Positions 50,101 through 62,341 of a stretch of DNA of 64,000 bases are shown here, in pieces. The notes under the pieces are model-generated. The model worked only from the letters and a program-made list of their open reading frames with translations. It was not told the origin of the DNA and did no database searches. The position numbers were made by a program, and so were the translations under genes. Position 1 is the first letter of the stretch. The number at the start of each line of letters is the position of its first letter. Where the stretch lies: contig JAGSPU010000484.1 in the NCBI GenBank assembly GCA_019321725.1, positions 124,001 to 188,000 on the forward strand, in the 5' to 3' direction. Source of the DNA: Paulownia fortunei. Taxonomy: Eukaryota; Streptophyta; Magnoliopsida; Lamiales; Paulowniaceae.

Positions 50101-50393
50101 AAACGAACTGGGAGCACACAACGACACATCTAGGTAGAGCATAAAGAGAGAGGAACAAGCACGTCTGTGCACACGGTCACACACGAAGAGAAGTACTTAC
50201 AACATTCTTGGATAGGCGAGTGGTCATATTGCTTGGAAGCAGAAGACCATGAATCTGCAAGGTCAAGTGACAAAAGAGAGGGGGACTTTATAATTTGGTT
50301 ACTGAAAGCCCGTGATGTCCATGCAGTCAGAAAACTCTTCCTCAAACAAATCTGCCACAAAGCTGCTACAATTGGCACCATTCTTCTTCTCAT
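45895..50393 (-). CDS. FOLD1: Bifunctional 5,10-methylene-THF dehydrogenase / methenyl-THF cyclohydrolase, mitochondrial type
   Basis: Five exons join in phase: 50201-50393, 48399-48715, 47762-47998, 47487-47654 and 45895-46068, 362 aa in all. The protein interconverts 5,10-methylene-, methenyl- and 10-formyl-tetrahydrofolate with NADP in one-carbon metabolism. Exon 1 (64 codons) is rich in Arg, Ser and Ala and nearly free of acid at the start ([20 protein letters not shown]), a good mitochondrial presequence. Enzyme landmarks are [19 protein letters not shown] (catalytic Lys), [45 protein letters not shown] (NADP binding), [15 protein letters not shown] and [16 protein letters not shown]. 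Arabidopsis FOLD1 has a similar length (about 352 aa, from memory). A plastid target cannot be excluded. All phases are clean. The intron 1 acceptor carries an in-frame ATG at 48722 that could start a form without presequence. Introns 1 and 4 carry MITEs. Confidence 0.93.
46873..47100. mobile_element. Stowaway-like MITE in FolD intron 4
   Basis: The left end is CTCCCTCCATCTCAATTTG and the right end, inverted, is GTCCCTTCAATCTAAGTTG, a terminal inverted repeat of about 20 bases of the CTCCCTCC class. Length about 228 bp, no ORF. TA dinucleotides flank it, consistent with Tc1/mariner insertion, but the left flank is itself a (TA) run, so the target duplication proves little. Confidence 0.7.
47374..47465. 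repeat. 46-bp tandem duplication in FolD intron 4
   Basis: Two adjacent copies (47374-47419 and 47420-47465) with one mismatch, starting about 20 bases from the 3' exon border region at 47487. Confidence 0.93.
49403..49766. mobile_element. PIF/Harbinger (Tourist)-like MITE in FolD intron 1
   Basis: The left end is GGCAATGTTTGTTTTTG and the right end, inverted, is AGGAATATTTGTTTTTG, an inverted repeat of about 17 bases, flanked on both sides by TAA. Length 364 bp, no ORF. The G-rich inner sequence also mirrors (GGTGTTTTGGGG near 49440, CCCCAATCCCCC near 49735). A TAA target duplication fits PIF/Harbinger. Confidence 0.65.
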
Positions 50394-50411
50394 TCTTATG
50401 TGCGATCTCTT

Positions 50412-50441
50412 TCAAACTGCTATTATATCCTTATGCTGCAT
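50412..50441 (-). other. Short upstream ORF in the FolD leader
   Basis: A nine-codon ORF (MQHKDIIAV) in the leader, ending 18 bases before ATG 50393. It depends on the leader exon reaching 50460, where an AG acceptor (TGTGTAG) is visible. Confidence 0.35.
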
Positions 50442-51861
50442 TGGCTTTTAGCTCCCAGGTCTACACAATGTTTTAGCTCAGCCAAGTTGCAGCAACAATT
50501 TAACTAACAGAAAAAGAACATATTTCTGTTACACACAAACTAAACTTAAAGAACTAACATACGCATGCGGCAATTTTCAATATGGAATTGAGGCCTCATA
50601 GTTGGTGAAAGAAGTTAATTCATTCCAATTTTTTATCCAAATTATTTATCAATTAAAAAGGTTCAATAACAGCCACGAGAGAGCGTGTGATAACAACTAC
50701 TTTTAACTGCAACCAAATTCTTATCACAAATTGTTGAGATTAAATCCATTAGAAGCCATTATTAATAGCGAGTCTTACTCGGTTACTGCTGACATTTTCC
50801 TTCAAACCACCCAATTACTACATGTCATGCAGGTGACAGATTTCAAACTACCAACATAGAGATCAAAACATGCTAAATAATGCGCAGCGTAATTTCCAGG
50901 GAGGGAACCAAAGAATCAATAAGAACATTAATATTTTAGGCTAGGGAAATGTACTAGGGAATTGGATGTAAAACTCAAGGAATCCTTTGGACTCAATGTG
51001 TCAGTTCACTAGCAAAATGAAAATGAACGCGAGGTGAAAAATAGGCTATAAGTTTCAAAGAAGATGAAAAAAGTTAATCAAACTAGGTAAATCTGTGAGC
51101 ACTCATCTGTATGTTGAGTTTAATTTCTTTTCCTCTTGACTTAATTCATAAAATTCTATCCCTCAGTTCCTGTACTGCAATTTGAGGTGCATCAGAGTAT
51201 TCCCCATTATTAGCATCAGACATGACATATTTCTCATCATCCATTCCAGCCTCCTGTCAACATGTGAAGCCATTTCTTGTTATCATTTTCACCATGCTTT
51301 CTTCATCTCAGCCACTCACTCAGTTTCTGTTTTAATGCTAGACTTTGGTTGTCATTGCGCAGGTAGGCGTACACAGTGGCAATTTGGCAAAGACTAGTGG
51401 CCGAGGGGTTTGATTTTCTAGCAATTTTTCTAGACCCAAAGTTTTTCCATACTAATATCAACTGCTTGCACCATTGAGTTGTTATGTGCTCAAATTATAG
51501 TTAGCTGACCAATTGGTAGGACAACATATTATTGCCTTGTACATATAAAACATAATTCCAAAATGGATAATCGTCCTTTTTCACCCTCTACTAGGTTTCC
51601 AACCTCTAGTGTCAGCCACCCAATACTGAAATCGCCATTAAACATAAAGCAAAACTGAAAATTTGGGAATGGCATCTGAGACCTATAAACCTCTCATTCT
51701 TTTAAGCCCTAATCAACGCATACCTGCACGCTCTGTAAGTATTGGGCCTAAAACAAAACTAAACCACAGAGATTGTTTAAAACTGTGACACAACTTCTTT
51801 TAACATATATAACCACAACCCAGTGGTAATGGAAACGCAATCAAAATCGATGAAGAGATAC

Positions 51862-51960
51862 CTTAGCAGCACAAAATCTCCATCGTCTAATCTAATTCTG
51901 CGAGCTTTACTAAAATCTTCAGAACCAGTTCACATGCGAGGTCGTGGTTTGCCAAGTGTG
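51862..51960 (-). other. Candidate first 5'UTR exon of the FolD gene
   Basis: Minus-strand sequence ending CTGCTAAG is followed by a GTATCTC donor. It is a moderately GC-balanced stretch about 1.4 kb upstream of the acceptor at 50461. Its upstream limit is a guess. Confidence 0.35.
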
Positions 51961-54900
51961 TGAGGGTGTTTGTTGGGGTAAGGAATAGATGATGCCAACA
52001 GTTTTTGATTTTGTTTTGGAAAGAAAAGTTGGGAATTAAAATAATGTTGGATTTTGTTTGGTAGCTTGTATATTTTTATTCAATTAATAGTGTGACATTC
52101 ACTTTTTTATAAACTATATATTTGAATCTGAAATAATAAATACTTATACTAACATAAAATTAAATAATATAATAATATTAATGTACAGAACGTCCAATTT
52201 TATTTTATTCTAAAATTGATTTATTTTGAGAAAAAAAATTAGAAGAGATTTATTCAAGAGGGAAAAGAAAACATCTTAAATAAATTCAAAGTTTTGGAAA
52301 TAAGAGGGTCATTTAGGAAATTCTATTACTTTCTTGCAAGGAGTCGTTAGGGTTTGATAGTGGGATTTGTAAGAATTGATTTGAGAAATTTGTTTCGATT
52401 GTTAGATTAGAAATTTTCGAATAAGGATTACATTTACTATCCAATGTTCTGCAACAATGATTATATAATTTTGATACCAAAATTACTCAAAAACCCTTTA
52501 AACTTACACAAAAGGCAAAATTCCTTATTTCCTAATATACAGCTATAAAAATCACAATGTGGACTCCGTCGAGGTGCACAAGCAAAGAGGGGAAGAAGAA
52601 GAAGAAGAAGAAGAGGCTGACAACTGGCAATTTTTATCCCATTTTCTCGCCATTGTACAAGTGTGCTCTATATCAATCCAAACTCCAAAGCATTTGTGTC
52701 GTGCTACAGGTCCAATTGCAATGTTTCGGTGCTAATTTCTGAAAATAGATTCTCTAGTCTTGCATCTTGGATTGATTTTCTCATTGGACGTGACGTGATA
52801 CTTGTCAACATATGACTGCAATTTTCGTCCTTTCCTTTTTGGTATATGTTTAAATGGAGAAATTTGTGTCCCTTAATTGGAACTTGGGAGGGAGTTTTCT
52901 TGGTCATATATTCCTGTTCTAATTTAATTTCTGAAATAAGTGGGGAGACTCCATCTACTTTTCAAAATTTGTATTTTATCTTTAGCTCTTCCAGCATTTA
53001 AGAGTCAAAACTTAGGCAGGAAATAGAACATTGCATATCCTTATTTATTTTTCTCTATGAAACTATTGCCTTTTATTTAATATTTAAATGAATTTCTCAT
53101 TCATTTTTTACAACTTTAAATATAATTAAAATGTTAAATTTAGTATTATTGTTCTAGTTAATATTAGTAAATTGGATTGAGAAAATAAATAATTAAATTA
53201 TTTATTATTACACATTAAAAATAGTTAATTAATTAGTGAGAGAGGTGAACTGCTGTCTCCCGTGTTTGGTGAAATAATAGTGCTGCTATATACCAAGCTT
53301 TACTATTCATGTTGCTTACTCATAGTAGCTACAATTATTTCATCAAAAAATCAACTTCAAGCTGTGTTTTATTTAAAAAGACAGATTATGTTGGGAAAAA
53401 TAATTAAAACCCACCGCTCCGCACACAAATTATCCATGACCATGGGATCATGTAAGTCATGAGACATAGTAGCTCCGGACAACTTGTCTACAAGTGCCTT
53501 CTCCTCCGCATCTGTCCACTTCGTGAAGTATCACGAAAGAGGTTAGCAATACATTGGTTACTTGTCTTCACAATTCCAAAAAACACAAAAGCTTAGTAAA
53601 TCCCAAATATATAGATGTATATCAGACAACACACACACACACAGATAATGCATGTAGCAGTAGTGCCTATTTTCCACAATGATAAGTTCAATGACTCATT
53701 ATCAAGTAGTTGATTGATTACTCAAACGAACATCTTAACAAGTGAAAATCCTTCAATCACTAAAATTTAAAAAATAAAATAAAATGGAATTAAGCATGAA
53801 GAAAGTGAATATGTTTATGAAGATTATGATTAATAAGTAAAAACTTAAACAATAGTAATTCATAGTATTCAAATGACACCTACTTTATCTTACCATAACT
53901 TATATACTATTACAAAGTTATTATACCTATTATACTAATAATTGTAGAAGAAACTATCACCAAACTAAGATTATCAATAAATCTTGTAATTTCATGTAAA
54001 AGCCCTTTTTACATATGAAATTTATAAAAAATTTAAATGCGTATTCATTTTGATTTTCCTTTCACTCATTTTTCCTTTTCTTTTCTTGCAACACAAAAGA
54101 AAATATATGGGATTTTATATGTCAAAAAAAAATTTAATTTAAAATAGTGTACAAAGAGCATTAACAAAAATGTGCTCTATACAATATTACCATTTTAATA
54201 AATAATTCTACTAGTCCTTTCTCTCTCATTATATAAAGTTATTGAATGCTTTATAATTTTGAAAAAATTGTACTCTCGGAAACCTATTTTTTCCTAAATA
54301 TTATTGTAGTAGCAATAAGTTGCAAAAGTTGTGTTTCCATATATAAGTTTAGATGAAAATGGAATTTGAATTATGATTCCCAGCTGCTTTAAGAGTAATG
54401 CTTATCACACGCATATCGATCGGTGTGATACGCATATCATCGACCCGGGCCGCGTACATAGTAGTTTAGATGGACAAATATATGTGGAGGCGCATCTCTT
54501 TCCTTTCAACTTTTTATCTCAATACATACAGTTGACACGTTATAAGGACTTTCATCTAATGGACCAAAATTTTTACTTTAATTACCACGTGCTTCACCCA
54601 AGTTAATAAATAGTTAAATCATAAGATTCAATTTCCTTTACCCATTATGAAAATAAAACCAGCCCTCAAATATCTCGCAGAAATAGTTCTGCAAAATCAA
54701 CATCCACCGAAAATTAATCTTCCATACTACGTACCTATTTATTTGGTAAACTGGTTTCGGTAGAAAGAATTTTTTTTTTATTTTTTTATGAAAGTAAGAT
54801 TTTTCTTAATTAACATTGTTCATTCAGCAACGATTTGAAAGAGAGAGAATTATTCACGCAAAGAGTGCGGTGGCCAAAATTATTATAAACCATCTTGGAG

Positions 54901-57166
54901 TCAAAAGTTAGCTCTAACCCTTTTCACATATATTTGAAGGAGTACTAAGGAAGCTACATAGGTGTCGGTTAAGGGATTCAATGGCAAGTAGGGAGTGATT
55001 TAAGTGGCCATACTGAAATTTAAAAACTATCAAATTAATTTTGGGTTCAATCCCATGAAAAATTTGGGCATTTGTCTACTTTTATATATAGTTAGTTAGT
55101 TGATTGTTGATAGTAATGCACTGATATCATTTAAAAAAAAAGAAAAAAAAAGGAAATGATATTAAAATTATGTTTGGGTAGACCTTATATGTTTAAGGTG
55201 ATTACTCCTAATAATCAACTTTGAATTGATGCCAAGGTTAGCGAGCTTTACGGAACTGATTGAAGGATTTTCTTGTATTGCCAGAAAATGCTATTTATCA
55301 ACAACATTAGACAGTATTACACAACTCTAACCAATTTCTATGATAGTTCACAAAAAAAAAAAAAAAGGTAAGAAAACAGGTATTTCACTGTGAGGAGTGC
55401 CCTGTTATTTGGTTCGGGAATTGGGATCGATTAACTTTGCAAGGAAATTTGCATGGGATTAAACTGGTGATATATAGGATGATGGATGTAATTTGGTTTG
55501 GATGGTAGGGTTCCAAAAAAGGTTAAGAGTTTTTGTATGGCATGTTTGTCATGATATTTCTATCCCTAGTGGCAATAATTAATTATCAAGGTGTAGATAT
55601 ATTGGAGAAGATGAATGTTGCCACGGGCGGATCCAAGGGGGCGGGCGGGTGGGTGCAGCCCCTCAACTTTTCATATTTACAACTTTATTTTTATAAATTT
55701 AAAAATTTGCCTCATCTCGAATAGTTAAATTATTTCAGTAGCCCCTTTTTGAATTTTCATAATTATTTTTCGAATATGTAAATTTAATAAATATAGAGAT
55801 GTTCTAAAATTATTTTTAAATTTTATTTTTTCAAAAAATTTAGGTAATGAAATTTATTATTGATACAAAATTTTAAAAGGCATTTGTACTAACTTTCAAA
55901 ATTTATTATGATTTTATGTCTAAAAATATAAATATTTTAGTCAAAAATATTTTTTATTGTGATTTTTTTTATTATTTGATTCCACTTTTGTTACTTATTA
56001 TTTGAGGGTATACTAATTTTTATTTAGCAAAAATCATAAGTGTAGATTTTTTATGACATAAAAATTATTTGATTTGATTAATGATTATGAAATAATACTC
56101 AAATTCTTATAAATTAGTTTTTATTTTGTATTGAATTGAGTTAGAATTGATTAATATTTTCGTTTAAAATTAATTTTTGTTCAAATACTTATGCAATTAT
56201 AATAGATATAAAATATTTATGTATAACTATAACATATTATATTTATATTTATATTTAGTTTTTAATAATTAATTAAGAAAAAAATTTAATAAAAAATAAT
56301 TTTATATATTAAAAAATAAAAATTTAACAATCAAATCCGGAATATACAAAAGCTTTTATCACCGAGTGTGAAAGTTGAACTTCGTATATATACAAACGCT
56401 CCAGGTTACAGTAGAAGGAGATTGCGCATTTTTGGTTCAATGAATAAGAGGATTCCAGCACGTCCAAGGATGGGAAACATATATATATATATATATATAT
56501 ATATTAGCACAAATTCTGGCACAAGTCTAATACTGTGAGAAATTAGAGTGTGTGTGTGTGTGTGTGTTGAAAATAGTCAAAAATACTAGAGGGATTTGAG
56601 CTGCCATTGAAATACCACCAATTTGGCACTATTCAATTTACAAAGACTAAGGCCCAAAACATTTTATAAATAAAAGACCTAATTGAGTTCAATTTCACCA
56701 ATTAAATTTTAACATAGAAATTGCTAGATATATGGTTGTGTTTGTTTTTTAGTTATCATGAGTTTGAATTCAACTACAACTGGGTGTACTAATTTATAAT
56801 TTATAGTATAAGAATGCAATTGTGTTTATGTTTAGTTATCAATTATAATGAGTGCTTGAATTCAAGCACAAGTGGGGTGCGTGTAGTAATTTGGAGTAAT
56901 TTTGAGCGTGGCAGTAATGTGCAGAACCATTTTCTTGTGGGCCCAGAGCCGGTGTAAAGTCACGTGCAGCTGTATAGAGAAGGGAAAAGGCGCACAGTTC
57001 ATGTGTCTGACAGCAACTAGACCAAAGTCGTAAAAGAGGTTCAACTTTTGCAGCCAACCGCTACGTACATTGAATAAATAATCAATCAACCCCGGTCTCA
57101 GAAATTGGATCGACAACCTTAAGCTAGCTAGCTTTTTCCTTAAAGACTGTGCCAATTAAGCGTAGA

Positions 57167-57199
<33 letters not shown>

Positions 57200-57330
57200 A
57201 TATATATATGTATCACTATTATATTAACAACTATTATATTAACAACTATGTACATCAGGTAACGAAACGGAAAAGTAAATATATTATAGTACACCAACAT
57301 ATTATTATTGTTATAATACCGGACTGGGGC

Positions 57331-57333
<3 letters not shown>

Positions 57334-57379
<46 letters not shown>
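57334..57379. repeat. (AT)n microsatellite
   Basis: An uninterrupted alternating AT run of 46 bases. It produces spurious Tyr-Ile ORFs on both strands. Confidence 0.97.
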
Positions 57380-57382
<3 letters not shown>

Positions 57383-59160
57383 TTGCATAGATAGCTGCAT
57401 AACAGCTAGAGATTGATAAAGAGTCAAACGGAGACAAAAGCAAAGAAAGAACCAAATAAATAAAACCAAAGTGGGAAAAGCTGGGAGCGATGATGCCGTT
57501 GAAAGCAAAATGTCAAACGCTACGTTGCGTTTTCTAGGTAACTGAGTTTTGGACAGCTTCTCCCAAACCATCCATCACATTCGCACATTTACACCACCTC
57601 CTGCTTGTCACGTCCTCTCTTTACCTGCCCAACACTCTCTCTTCATCATGCATCATTTCCACTGTACACACTCTGCATACCACTCCATTACTATTTCCTC
57701 TCTTCCCTCATTATTTTACCTCTTAATTTTTTTGAAATTAATACATCAAAATATATATGGAGTATACACTTAGTATATAGTAACTCAAAAAATTAAAAAT
57801 TAAAAAAAAAAATGAATTTCGCATTTTTACCCCCATATATTAATTAAAATAATTAAATGAGGAAAAATGTGTATCTGTGGGGTGGGACCAAATAGTTCTG
57901 CTAAATGGAATTGTGTGAATAAAACCACCCAAATTTTGATATTAACATGCAGGGGTACAATACAAGTGGTTTCGAGTGGCCCGGAAAGCCCTTGCAGGGA
58001 AGTGATAGGGTGTGTGTACTGGAAGATTGCCAACTTACCGTGCATGGGGGAAATTTCTTTTTCCCTTTTTTTTTTTTTTCTTTTCCATCCCCAAGATTTT
58101 AACTCATTTTTTAAATTATTATTGTAATTTTAAGTTGTATCAATATTGTACCTCCAATCAAATTCTAATTAAAATTTTCGCTTAAGAGATTGAATTTTTG
58201 GTAAAAATTCTAAAACACCCTTGAGTTGAGTGATAATGCTTTACCAAAAATCTAACTTTATCTCTATTAATTGTACTTATTGCAATTTAATTTTTATGAA
58301 CATTCATAACTAGCCCATATTAATAGAAAGCACACATTAAATATATATATACCTCAACTTCCTGTTAAATAATATTCTTTTTACTTTTAAATTTAAGACA
58401 TTGAATCCGTCCAAAGAATAATAATAATTCATATTTCGTGAACTACCAAAAAAAATTCAATCGAACTTCTATAATAAAATTACAAAAAGTATAACCATGA
58501 GATCCATGCATACTTGTGCGCATTTGTAGATAGGCTCGTTAAAATTCTTCCAACACGTATTTTATATGTATTGCAATATTGACTCTAATAATATGTATAT
58601 TTGTTATTTATATAAACAAGTCATGATTTATTCAGATAGTACAATTTAAATTTAAACAATAATATTTTTAAGTTTAAAAGTCAATGTTACCTATACTGGT
58701 AATTTCGTAACGGCAGTTACGTCTTTTTTGTTACAGTGAAAAAATAGTATTGGACAAAAAAAGAAAGACTAACCCCTTTGAGGTTAACACTTCTAATTAG
58801 GAAGCAGGAAGCGTATAACGAAAATTACTATACTACAAGATAGGTGTCTAATTGACATTCATCACTAAGTAACTACTAACTATATATTGTAACATTGTTC
58901 GAGAAAAAGTAGCTAGGCGTAAAAATACATATTAAAAATGTACTAAGTATCATATATGGAGATACTAGTATACTGAAATGAATAAGTAGGAAAGAAAAAT
59001 CAAAACTAGATAAATTGAAAAGGAAGAAATTATTTTAGTATGGGTAAATAATAAGAAATTTTTTATAATTGCAAATTTTAAATTAACGGACAATATAACA
59101 GAGTGTGCATGACAAGAGAAAGTGCACCTCCAAACTTGACTATACATTTATATATATGTA

Positions 59161-59191
<31 letters not shown>

Positions 59192-61189
59192 TTGTATTTG
59201 TTAACTAACAAGGTAAATACTGAAATAATAGGATTAATTTCAAGTTAAAGGTGGTTGTGAAATGAGGAAATCTACACAATTTAAACCTCAAGGATGATTT
59301 TGCCACTAAACTAAAAATTGAGGGATGGATATGAAATTCTTCCATAACTAATAAGAGTGAAAAATATTAAAATACGCTTAATCATGCCTGAAATCCTAAT
59401 CGGAATTTGATCACAGATAAGCCATGACAATTGTACATCAAACACATAATTATTGTCACCTGGATTACCAATTTATCTATTTATAAGTGACATGTACATG
59501 TGGCCGATGATGTTAATGCTGTTAGATCATCGGTAATTATACATGCTCATTGGACATGCTGTTGACAGATTATTCTTCTGACGATACCAAAGGGATTATA
59601 ATTATCGTTTTCATTATATTACTAATAAGAATGTGTTGCATGAATGTTTTTGTCAGTCTTCTTAATATCGTTTTTATCTTTCTTCTTTTTCTTGTTCTAC
59701 GGTGGAGAAGAGCTTAGGTTTTGTTTTATTATGCTTTTTGGATGACAAATCCAAATTCAAATAGTACAAAAATAAATTTGCAATCATTTTCATATTTTTT
59801 ATGCACATTTTTTAATTTGATTTCATTATCTAAATATCTTGATAATATAGAGTATTTATTTATAATTATCTACCCCTACCCACTATGCATTATTTCTCTC
59901 ACTCTTTTTAATCTAAAGTATAATGAACTACTACAATACAATTCGATTGGTAGAAAAAAGAATGGAGAAGCCAAGACAACGTAATATTAAGCATTAAGGT
60001 GATAATTTATGGAGTGTCATGAGTTCCAATTCATCCATAAAAAATCGATTATTAAGAGAATTAATTAGTAAGAGGAAAAGAACTACTCCTATATAAATTG
60101 ATCAACCCACACTATCCTCTCTATTAGTCTAACAAGAACAACCATCTAAAAAACTTAAAAAAGTTTTTCTGTTTGGGATCATTGGTTTTATTACGCTGCA
60201 TTCCTTACTTTTATATGTATAGAGCATCCCTATACATGGACTGAGCCATTGTTAAACTCAAGTACGAAACCTATACAATTTCTATATACAACATCAGGCA
60301 CAGAACGAATCGCCTCATTGTACGAGTTATTACTTTCCTAAATAACCTTTCCTTAACCTCCGGTTCTCCTAGTTCAAACTAGACTATGGGATATATGATC
60401 TTGGAAGAATAGATTAATAATTTTCCTTCAATGTGAATTTTCAGTTATATATGTATAAATGTGGTTTTATGCCAAACTTTACTTTTCTTGATTGATTTTA
60501 CTAGTATCAACTAATGTAATGTGTAAAATAACTTACCATATAAACCAAGAAGAAGAGTCAAATATTAAATGGATAAAAGGACAAATGATCTCATATAAAA
60601 TGAAAAAAAAAAGGTTAATTACCCTCTTTTGTATTTTTCTTTAAAAAAAATTAGAACTATTTGGTCGTTGTTTTGAAAACAAAATAAGTAAATATTTATT
60701 TTTTAATTTCACAATAAATTATTTACATTTTTACCATTTCACATGGAAAAATACCATCCAATTTTACCATATCTTCTATAATTATAACAATGGGAAGGGC
60801 ATCCATTATGTTTCTTGGAAATCGATTTGACTGGATATTTACAGGAAATGATGGCAAAGCAATTTTGCCAATGGTAGAGTGTATACTTTTTATAATTTAA
60901 AATGTTGGAAATTATTATTTATCAGCTACAAAAGTAAAACAAAAGTAAAATAAAAATACAGCATAATAATATTTTATTATTATTAATAGCGAAGACATGA
61001 TCGTAGAAGTATCACACTTGTTTAAAATCAAAGTATAATTATTGATCGTGTTTTTACCATTTGTAATAATAAAAAATATTATAATACTTACATGTAAAGA
61101 AAAAATATTATAATAAAAATGCGCGAGTACTTGATGAAGAGCATTTCATAAAAAAACTTGACTGAAAAATGACACCGAAAAACAAAATG

Positions 61190-61345
61190 CAATAATAAAT
61201 GTAAATTGAAAGGACAAAATATTTAAAATTTATTTTTAAGAATAAGATATCAAAATATTTAAATTTGAATGGGTAAAATTTTACTTTTAAAAAGTAATAT
61301 GGTGTAATAATCAAATTTGAGAAGCGAGTTGCCGTTTATTTTTAA
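61190..61345. mobile_element. Single arm related to the 13.3-14.0 kb inverted-repeat element
   Basis: Shares, in the same order, the TTAAAATTTATTTTT block, a TATCAAAAT(A/G) block and a terminal AGTTGCCGTTTATT, comparable with AAGTGCCATTTACT at 14000-14013. The opposite arm was not found, so this is a fragment or decayed copy. Confidence 0.4.
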
Positions 61346-61989
61346 TTTTTTTTGTTATAATTAAAAATTGGGAAGAGAAGCAACTAGTATAATTATATTA
61401 TTGGGGTATTCTTTTTGTTGTGCTTCGAATTAAATCATTATTATTATCTTAAAAATGAGCTCATTATCAAAATCCCACATAAATACCAATAAGCCACAAA
61501 AATAATTGACTTAAATATAACAATAGCAAATGAAATGAGCTCATTAAAAATAATGAACCAAAAACTAACCTACCACATTCATGGCAGTGGTAGATACATA
61601 AATATAACTCCTTGTAATTTGTGTATTTGTACTGCGAGCAGTAGTAATATAATCTGTTTTTCTAAAATAGAAAAGTAGGAAAGGAAAATCGGCGAGCTCG
61701 ATGTCGCAGGCATTCGAGGGTTATCGTAAATGGTAAAAGCAAAGTTGGAAGTTTCCCACACAAAGTCAAAAGCTCAAAGACAGACACAGTGCTAAAGGAT
61801 TCAAATCATCAAACCATCCGTCATTTCATCCAAACCTTCCACGACGACGACCACCACCACCACCACCATCTTCCCTCACCAAGGTCTAGGTAAACTGCTG
61901 GTAAATGCTACTATCGTATTTAATCAAACCTGGAACAGAAAGATACATCCAAAAGGCAAGCCCGTAGGTGAAGAGTGATATTTATATGA

Positions 61990-62025
<36 letters not shown>

Positions 62026-62089
62026 TTGTGCACTCTCATATAATACGAGCCCTAGAATGTTGTGCTGAGTTTAGGAGTGTTGTGTTTGT

Positions 62090-62114
62090 ATGTTGTGTGT
62101 GGTGTGTCTGTGCA

Positions 62115-62146
<32 letters not shown>

Positions 62147-62200
62147 ATGTGGGGGGAGTGGGGGAGAGTTAGACCACAGAATCCCAATGCTCGTGTCTGA
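62090..62200 (+). other. Upstream ORFs in the SCARECROW leader
   Basis: A 36-codon ORF starts at ATG 62090, passes through the (GA) run at about 62115-62141 (Arg-Glu repeats) and ends at 62200. A three-codon ORF at 62057-62068 and a 15-codon ORF at 62187-62234 flank it. All precede ATG 62342. They matter only if transcription starts upstream of about 62050, for instance from the TATA-rich stretch near 61980-62000. Confidence 0.45.
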
Positions 62201-62341
62201 ACCTTTGCGCCTGTTTCCTCTTGGATCCTCTTAACATAGATCGTCCATCAATTAACAATAAGCCTCGCATTTATTTTCATAGATAAAGATAAAATAATTC
62301 AAGAACAGCAAACATCAAGGATTGAGAGTATCGGCTTGCAT

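Larger units (their letters stand above)
51961..62010. other. Long AT-rich spacer, no gene recognised
   Basis: Ten kilobases between the FolD promoter and the SCARECROW leader. Microsatellites: (CA) at about 53628-53642, (TA) at 56479-56504, (GT) at 56551-56567, (TA) at 57171-57190 and 57334-57379, (TG)(TA) at 59159-59190. A GGGCGGATCCAAGGGGGCGG block at about 55626 followed by AT-rich sequence looks like the end of a common plant transposon, without a partner end. ORFs at 52557-52742, 54373-54606, 55533-55724, 56839-57155 and 57549-58127 show no recognisable domain. The distal 1 kb is the SCARECROW promoter region. Confidence 0.5.

Noticed and set aside
56839..57155. Minus-strand ORF of 97 codons in the spacer
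   Set aside because: No recognisable domain, no flanking coding exons, and a composition that changes along its length. A lone small gene cannot be excluded, but nothing supports it.
57190..57571. ORFs with long Tyr-Ile repeats
   Set aside because: They are translations of (TA)n microsatellites.
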